Shown here piece by piece: positions 49,727 to 52,853 of a DNA stretch of 52,853 nucleotides. Below the pieces are notes generated by a model. The model ran no database searches. It was not told the origin of the DNA and saw only the letters and a list, made by a program, of their open reading frames with translations. The DNA comes from an uncultured Lachnoclostridium sp. Lineage in GTDB: Bacteria; Bacillota; Clostridia; Lachnospirales; Lachnospiraceae. Location of the stretch: positions 1 through 52,853 of the forward strand of contig CAMKRZ010000023.1 of assembly GCA_946415315.1 (NCBI GenBank). Reading direction: 5' to 3'. Each line of letters opens with the position of its first letter. Positions within the stretch are counted from its first letter, which is position 1. Made by a program: the position numbers and the translations under genes.

Positions 49727-50512
49727 ATGAATAACGATATTATGACATTACCTAGTATTTATAATGAGGCAAAAAAGCAGTTAGCTTATGAGTTTAATTG
49801 TTCACCGGATGATTTTTCAAAAGATGAAAACACCATAACCACATCAATTCTTCATGAGAAAAGACGGAAGTTCTCAGAAGAGATGTTTTTCATTCAGATG
49901 GCAACGTTTGGTAAAGGAACTGTGATATCTGCAGACGAATCCATTCATCCTTGGCTTCAAGAATGGATTAAGGGAAAAAGTGGTATTTGGCTTTTCGAGC
50001 AGCACAATTTTTTTGACCTTGAAATGGAAATTCGAAAGTCGGGATATAAAATGTCTCTGACCCATCATATGTTTTTGCCAAGTTCAGAATTGATAAATAT
50101 CGATACAGATCTAAAGATTAAATGGCTTGAGCAGGAAGAAATTAGGGAATATTACGGACGAGAAGAATTCTCAAATGCTATATGCGATCATTTTCGCGCT
50201 GATAGGCCGGATGTTTTGGCTGTTGTGGCACTTGATGAAAATAGAATAATGGGAATGGCGGGGTGTTCTGCAGATAGCCCGAAATTGTGGCAGATAGGTA
50301 TTGATGTTAATCCTGAATATCGGGGAAGAGGCATTGCCAAAACGCTGGTAACACTTCTTAGGAATGAAGTGTTTAGGAGGGGAGCTATACCTTATTATGG
50401 GACCAGCCTTTCAAATCTGGCATCATGGAAAACTGCTTTATCGAGCGGATTTACCCCAGCATGGATAGAAGTTGAAAGCAGAAAAATTACAGAAAAAGAA
50501 TTTGCAAAATGA
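49727..50512 (+). CDS. GNAT N-acetyltransferase (second of three)
   Basis: 261 residues. The N-terminal half has an unfamiliar helical part (about 1-140: SIYNEAKKQLAYEFNCSPDD), and the GNAT fold follows with IGIDVNPEYRGRGIAKTLVT and the C-terminal GTSLSNLASWKTALSSGFTP. PEYRGRGIA is the acetyl-CoA pyrophosphate loop. The substrate is unknown. The ATG at 49727 has AGGGATGGA shortly upstream; GTG 49724 is also possible. It is AT-rich like its neighbours. Confidence 0.88.
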   Translation: MNNDIMTLPSIYNEAKKQLAYEFNCSPDDFSKDENTITTSILHEKRRKFSEEMFFIQMATFGKGTVISADESIHPWLQEWIKGKSGIWLFEQHNFFDLEMEIRKSGYKMSLTHHMFLPSSELINIDTDLKIKWLEQEEIREYYGREEFSNAICDHFRADRPDVLAVVALDENRIMGMAGCSADSPKLWQIGIDVNPEYRGRGIAKTLVTLLRNEVFRRGAIPYYGTSLSNLASWKTALSSGFTPAWIEVESRKITEKEFAK

Positions 50513-50629
50513 TAATTCCCGAAAGAACGTTATATCGGAAGATAAAAAGCTGTAGGCCATTGTTACAGAAAAGGAAAAGTATTATGTAACAACGGTATTA
50601 CAAAAAGCAGTTCATAAAAGGTGAAACAG
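50513..50629. other. Intergenic DNA with a remnant of an acetyltransferase tail
   Basis: From about 50551 one frame reads GHCYRKGKVLCNNGITKSSS and stop. This matches the tail of the downstream acetyltransferase (YYIKGKVLCNK). The underlying DNA is a 30-bp direct repeat (50563-50592 here and 51073-51102 downstream), with two mismatches. Confidence 0.6.
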
Positions 50630-51102
50630 ATGATGATATGGAAAGATTATAATCCCGATACAATGACTTTTGTTGAGAATTGGCTTGATGAGGATGCAGT
50701 TAGAATGACCGGTATGGATGAGGGGGTTCGCGATTTTTATGAATATTGGGTCAATGATGGTGAAACTGTGCTCGGCCAAAACTATTGGTGCAAGGTTGTC
50801 AGTGATGGGGATACACCGTTTGCAGTAGTTGCGTTATCCTTATGTGAGGGGAACTTACACGTCATGGAGCTCTTAGTAAGTCCGGAACTGCGCGGGAAAG
50901 GCCTTGGAACGGCTCTTTTACGGGAACTGTTTTCCGAAGGAGAAACAATCATCGGGCATAGGATAGAGAAAGCTACAGCTGATATTTTCCCGAATAATCC
51001 GGCATCGCAAAAGGCGTTTGAAAAAGCGGGTTTTGTCTTCGATCATGCAAATGATGACGGGGATGTGTTGTATTACATAAAAGGAAAAGTATTGTGTAAC
51101 AA
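50563..51102 (+). repeat. 30-bp direct repeats flanking the third GNAT gene
   Basis: TTACA(G/T)AAAAGGAAAAGT then ATT(A/G)TGTAACAA at 50563-50592 and again at 51073-51102, 510 bp apart. The second copy is inside the 3' end of the acetyltransferase frame. The pattern fits a tandem duplication or recombination that left the end of an earlier gene copy upstream. Confidence 0.75.
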
Positions 51103-51202
51103 GGCGAGAGCGATTTACTGGTATTATCGCCTCACTTTCCGCTTGCAATCACAAAACAAAAGGTGTATTATATATCTGAACAAACTTTGTTCTAAAATGT
51201 GA
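50630..51202 (+). CDS. GNAT N-acetyltransferase (third of three) with extended tail
   Basis: 190 residues from the ATG at 50630 (AAAGGTG 7 nt upstream; GTG 50621 lies in that site). The GNAT core is HVMELLVSPELRGKGLGTAL (R-G-K-G-L-G loop), then ATADIFPNNPASQKAFEKAG and FVFDHANDDGDVLYYIKGK. The core should end near YYIKGK at residue about 153. The last 37 residues or so (VLCNKARAIYWYYRLTFRLQ...LNKLCSKM) look non-homologous and run through a 30-bp repeat and the promoter of the next operon. A lost stop codon or a fused tail is likely. Substrate unknown. Confidence 0.85.
   Translation: MMIWKDYNPDTMTFVENWLDEDAVRMTGMDEGVRDFYEYWVNDGETVLGQNYWCKVVSDGDTPFAVVALSLCEGNLHVMELLVSPELRGKGLGTALLRELFSEGETIIGHRIEKATADIFPNNPASQKAFEKAGFVFDHANDDGDVLYYIKGKVLCNKARAIYWYYRLTFRLQSQNKRCIIYLNKLCSKM
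51143..51171 (+). promoter_or_regulatory. Promoter of the AbiE-type operon
   Basis: TTGCAA, 17 bp, TATTAT, about 44 bp before the antitoxin ATG and inside the tail-coding part of the preceding acetyltransferase frame. Confidence 0.75.
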
Positions 51203-51214
51203 GGTGAAGCTGTT

Positions 51215-51832
51215 ATGATATATAATTACATCGTAGAAAACTATAAGGCAGGAGAACCTATATTTCTGAAGGACCTGCCCGGTAAATCAAGAGACTACCT
51301 GCGGCAGGAAATGAAGGGTCTTGTCGACGAAGGAAAGATGGAGCGTCTTTCCAACGGTGTTTACTATCTTCCGTACACCACTGCCTTCGGCACGGAAGGA
51401 ACAGTATATGTCGGGCAATATGTCGAGAAAAAATACCTTTCGGCAGGAGGAAAGGTTTCCGGCTTTGTAACGGGAATGCAGCTGGTGAACCAATTGGGTT
51501 TTACCACGCAGAATCCTGCCAGATATGAAGTAAGCAGTAACGCTGCTACGACAAGGCAGAGAAAAGATGTTTTTAATGGGATAGAGATCTATGTATATAA
51601 GCCGGTTGCCGAGGTGACGGAAAGAAACAAAAAGGCTCTTCAGTTCCTGGATCTGATGTCCGTTATTGACAAGTACAGCGAGGTGTCCGGGGATTCTCTT
51701 AAAAAGAAACTGAGGCAGTATGTGGATTCCGTTAAGCTGGATTTTCAAGTTGTGAAGGAATACCTTCCGCTATATCCGGATAAGATTTTCCGAAACATGT
51801 ATCAAGGGGGGCTCATAGGTGAGTTGGTATAA
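51215..51832 (+). CDS. AbiEi-like antitoxin (DUF6088 type)
   Basis: 205 residues. The N-terminal winged helix (about 1-52: YNYIVENYKAGEPIFLKDLP, RDYLRQEMKGLVDEGKMERL) is followed by the antitoxin core (FVTGMQLVNQLGFTTQNPAR; VFNGIEIYVYKPVAEVT). In type IV systems such proteins repress their own operon and counter an AbiEii nucleotidyltransferase. The toxin gene overlaps it by 14 bp. GTGAGGTG lies about 8 nt before the ATG. The helix-turn-helix suggests autoregulation at the promoter at 51143, but I did not find a clear inverted repeat there. Confidence 0.88.
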   Translation: MIYNYIVENYKAGEPIFLKDLPGKSRDYLRQEMKGLVDEGKMERLSNGVYYLPYTTAFGTEGTVYVGQYVEKKYLSAGGKVSGFVTGMQLVNQLGFTTQNPARYEVSSNAATTRQRKDVFNGIEIYVYKPVAEVTERNKKALQFLDLMSVIDKYSEVSGDSLKKKLRQYVDSVKLDFQVVKEYLPLYPDKIFRNMYQGGLIGELV

Positions 51833-52796
51833 AGACTATCGGGCACAATGGAAAGAAATCATAGAGGTTGTTGCGAACAATTATCGGCGTACGGAACTAA
51901 TGGTCGAGAAAGATGTTGTACAATCTCTATTTCTCTATGAGCTGTCAAAAAGCGAGATGCCATTTGTGTTTAAGGGCGGGACATCTCTTTCAAAGGCTTA
52001 TGGGTTAATCGACCGGTTTTCGGAAGACATTGATCTTTCCGCGAGCCACAGACCAACGGAGGCTGAAAGGCGGAAGATTAAAGACCTGATTGTGCATACA
52101 GGTGAGGATCTGGGGCTTCATCTGAATAACCCGGAGGAAATACAGTCACGCCACAGTTATAACCGGTATGAATTCGTCTTTGATTCCCTGTTCGGTGAAG
52201 CGACACAGGGGATGGTTGTGGAAACAAGTTTCTATCAGCGCGTATACCCGTCCGAACTGCATAAAGTGGATAGCTTTGTGGGAAGATACTGTCGGGAAAA
52301 CGGCGTAACAATGCCGTTCCCTTTTAAGGCGGCAGAAGTTGTCATGCCGGTCCAGTCCTTGGAACGCACCTTTGTTGATAAGGTGTTTGCAGTGTGTGAC
52401 TACAGACTGGAAAACATGATGGAGAGAGATTCCAGACATCTTTATGACATTGCAAAGCTGGTACCGCATATTTCTTTCTCAAAAGAGCTTGAGAAACTGA
52501 TTGATGAGGTAAGAGTGGACAGGATGCAAATGGAAAACAACCCGTCAGCTCAGCCTGAACATGATATCCCTGCCATGCTTTCCGAAATCATCGAGAGCCG
52601 GTTCTATGAAGAGGATTACAATGAAATCACAATGCCCCTGCTCTATGAGAAGATTTCTTATAACGATGTGATTGAAAACGGTATCGCGAAGATAGCAAAG
52701 CAGACGCTTTTTTTATATCGAGGAATAAATGATACGGTGCAGGAACTTCATGAAGAAGAGGAAGCCGAAGAGGAGGTCATTGTTCCGATAATGTGA
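51819..52796 (+). CDS. AbiEii-like nucleotidyltransferase toxin
   Basis: 325 residues. The nucleotidyltransferase motif is G53-G54-T-S-L-S-K59 and D70-I-D72 in FKGGTSLSKAYGLIDRFSED with IDLS after it, the two carboxylates that bind metal. The rest (VVMPVQSLERTFVDKVFAVC, RHLYDIAKL) is standard for the AbiEii/MenT family, which transfers nucleotides to targets such as tRNA 3' ends to halt growth. The C-terminus is acidic (EEEEAEEEV). The start is GTG at 51819 overlapping the antitoxin stop, which implies translational coupling. It probably acts in phage defence or plasmid/island stability. Confidence 0.9.
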   Translation: MSWYKDYRAQWKEIIEVVANNYRRTELMVEKDVVQSLFLYELSKSEMPFVFKGGTSLSKAYGLIDRFSEDIDLSASHRPTEAERRKIKDLIVHTGEDLGLHLNNPEEIQSRHSYNRYEFVFDSLFGEATQGMVVETSFYQRVYPSELHKVDSFVGRYCRENGVTMPFPFKAAEVVMPVQSLERTFVDKVFAVCDYRLENMMERDSRHLYDIAKLVPHISFSKELEKLIDEVRVDRMQMENNPSAQPEHDIPAMLSEIIESRFYEEDYNEITMPLLYEKISYNDVIENGIAKIAKQTLFLYRGINDTVQELHEEEEAEEEVIVPIM

Positions 52797-52815
52797 TATT
52801 GCACACCGCCCTTTC

Positions 52816-52844
52816 TTGCGAGATTGAATTCTATTTGATAAAAT
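52816..52844 (+). promoter_or_regulatory. Promoter reading out of the window
   Basis: TTGCGA, 17 bp, TAAAAT, just after the toxin gene and 9 bp before the end of the window. The gene it serves is outside. Confidence 0.55.
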
Positions 52845-52853
52845 AGAACAACA

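Overview
The window looks like chromosome from a moderately GC-rich Gram-positive anaerobe of the Clostridia, most likely Lachnospiraceae. The reasons are strong Shine-Dalgarno sites, lipoproteins with Thr/Pro linkers, a sortase-type cell-wall protein, a single-chain PurL, a PurO-type IMP cyclohydrolase beside a free-standing AICAR transformylase, DUF3899 and DUF4342 proteins, and ECF sigma/membrane-protein pairs. The assignment is inferred from gene content. No rRNA gene is present.

Layout. 1-3.1 kb: the end of a TP-repeat surface protein, an Rpn/PD-(D/E)XK nuclease, a TSCPD protein and a murG-like gene. 3.2-8.5 kb: a HIT protein and a decayed acetyltransferase on the minus strand, then a membrane-anchored protein of unknown function, deoB and another membrane-anchored protein. 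8.5-9.5 kb: two tRNA-Leu genes (CAG and AAG), each with its own promoter and terminator. 9.5-12.4 kb: an ArsR/SmtB metal sensor facing a His-rich Zn/Cd P-type ATPase, whose promoter carries SmtB-type operators. 12.4-17.8 kb: a histidine phosphatase, the split last two steps of IMP synthesis, a YgjP-like metalloprotease, a VOC protein and a DUF4342 protein. 17.8-20.4 kb: three tandem covarying hairpins, then a two-component system. 20.7-29.8 kb: a complete oligopeptide-type ABC transporter whose OppC-like permease and both ATPases have large insertions. 29.9-33.5 kb: a lipoprotein behind four 11-bp-phased Pho-box-like repeats, an EamA transporter and a PrsA-like lipoprotein. 33.6-36.6 kb, minus strand: MoxR, LysR and a MraY-like enzyme. 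36.8-40.7 kb: purL. 40.8-44.6 kb: two ECF sigma/membrane-protein modules with related terminators. 44.8-47.1 kb: an APH-fold kinase and an MBL hydrolase. 47.2-52.8 kb: a visibly AT-richer accessory stretch with small membrane and enzyme genes, three GNAT acetyltransferases and an AbiE-type toxin-antitoxin pair.

Two signals are not explained by the genes. First, at 17829-17963 three hairpins share an identical 16-nt loop and CCC/GGG closing stem, while the outer stem pairs differ in every copy but keep their complementarity; this looks like an undescribed structured RNA or DNA element. Second, the 9-mer CGGAAAATG occurs 22 times by my reading on the two strands, where under one is expected by chance. 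Twelve copies are in intergenic DNA and six of those form inverted pairs, much as DNA-uptake or Chi-like words do.
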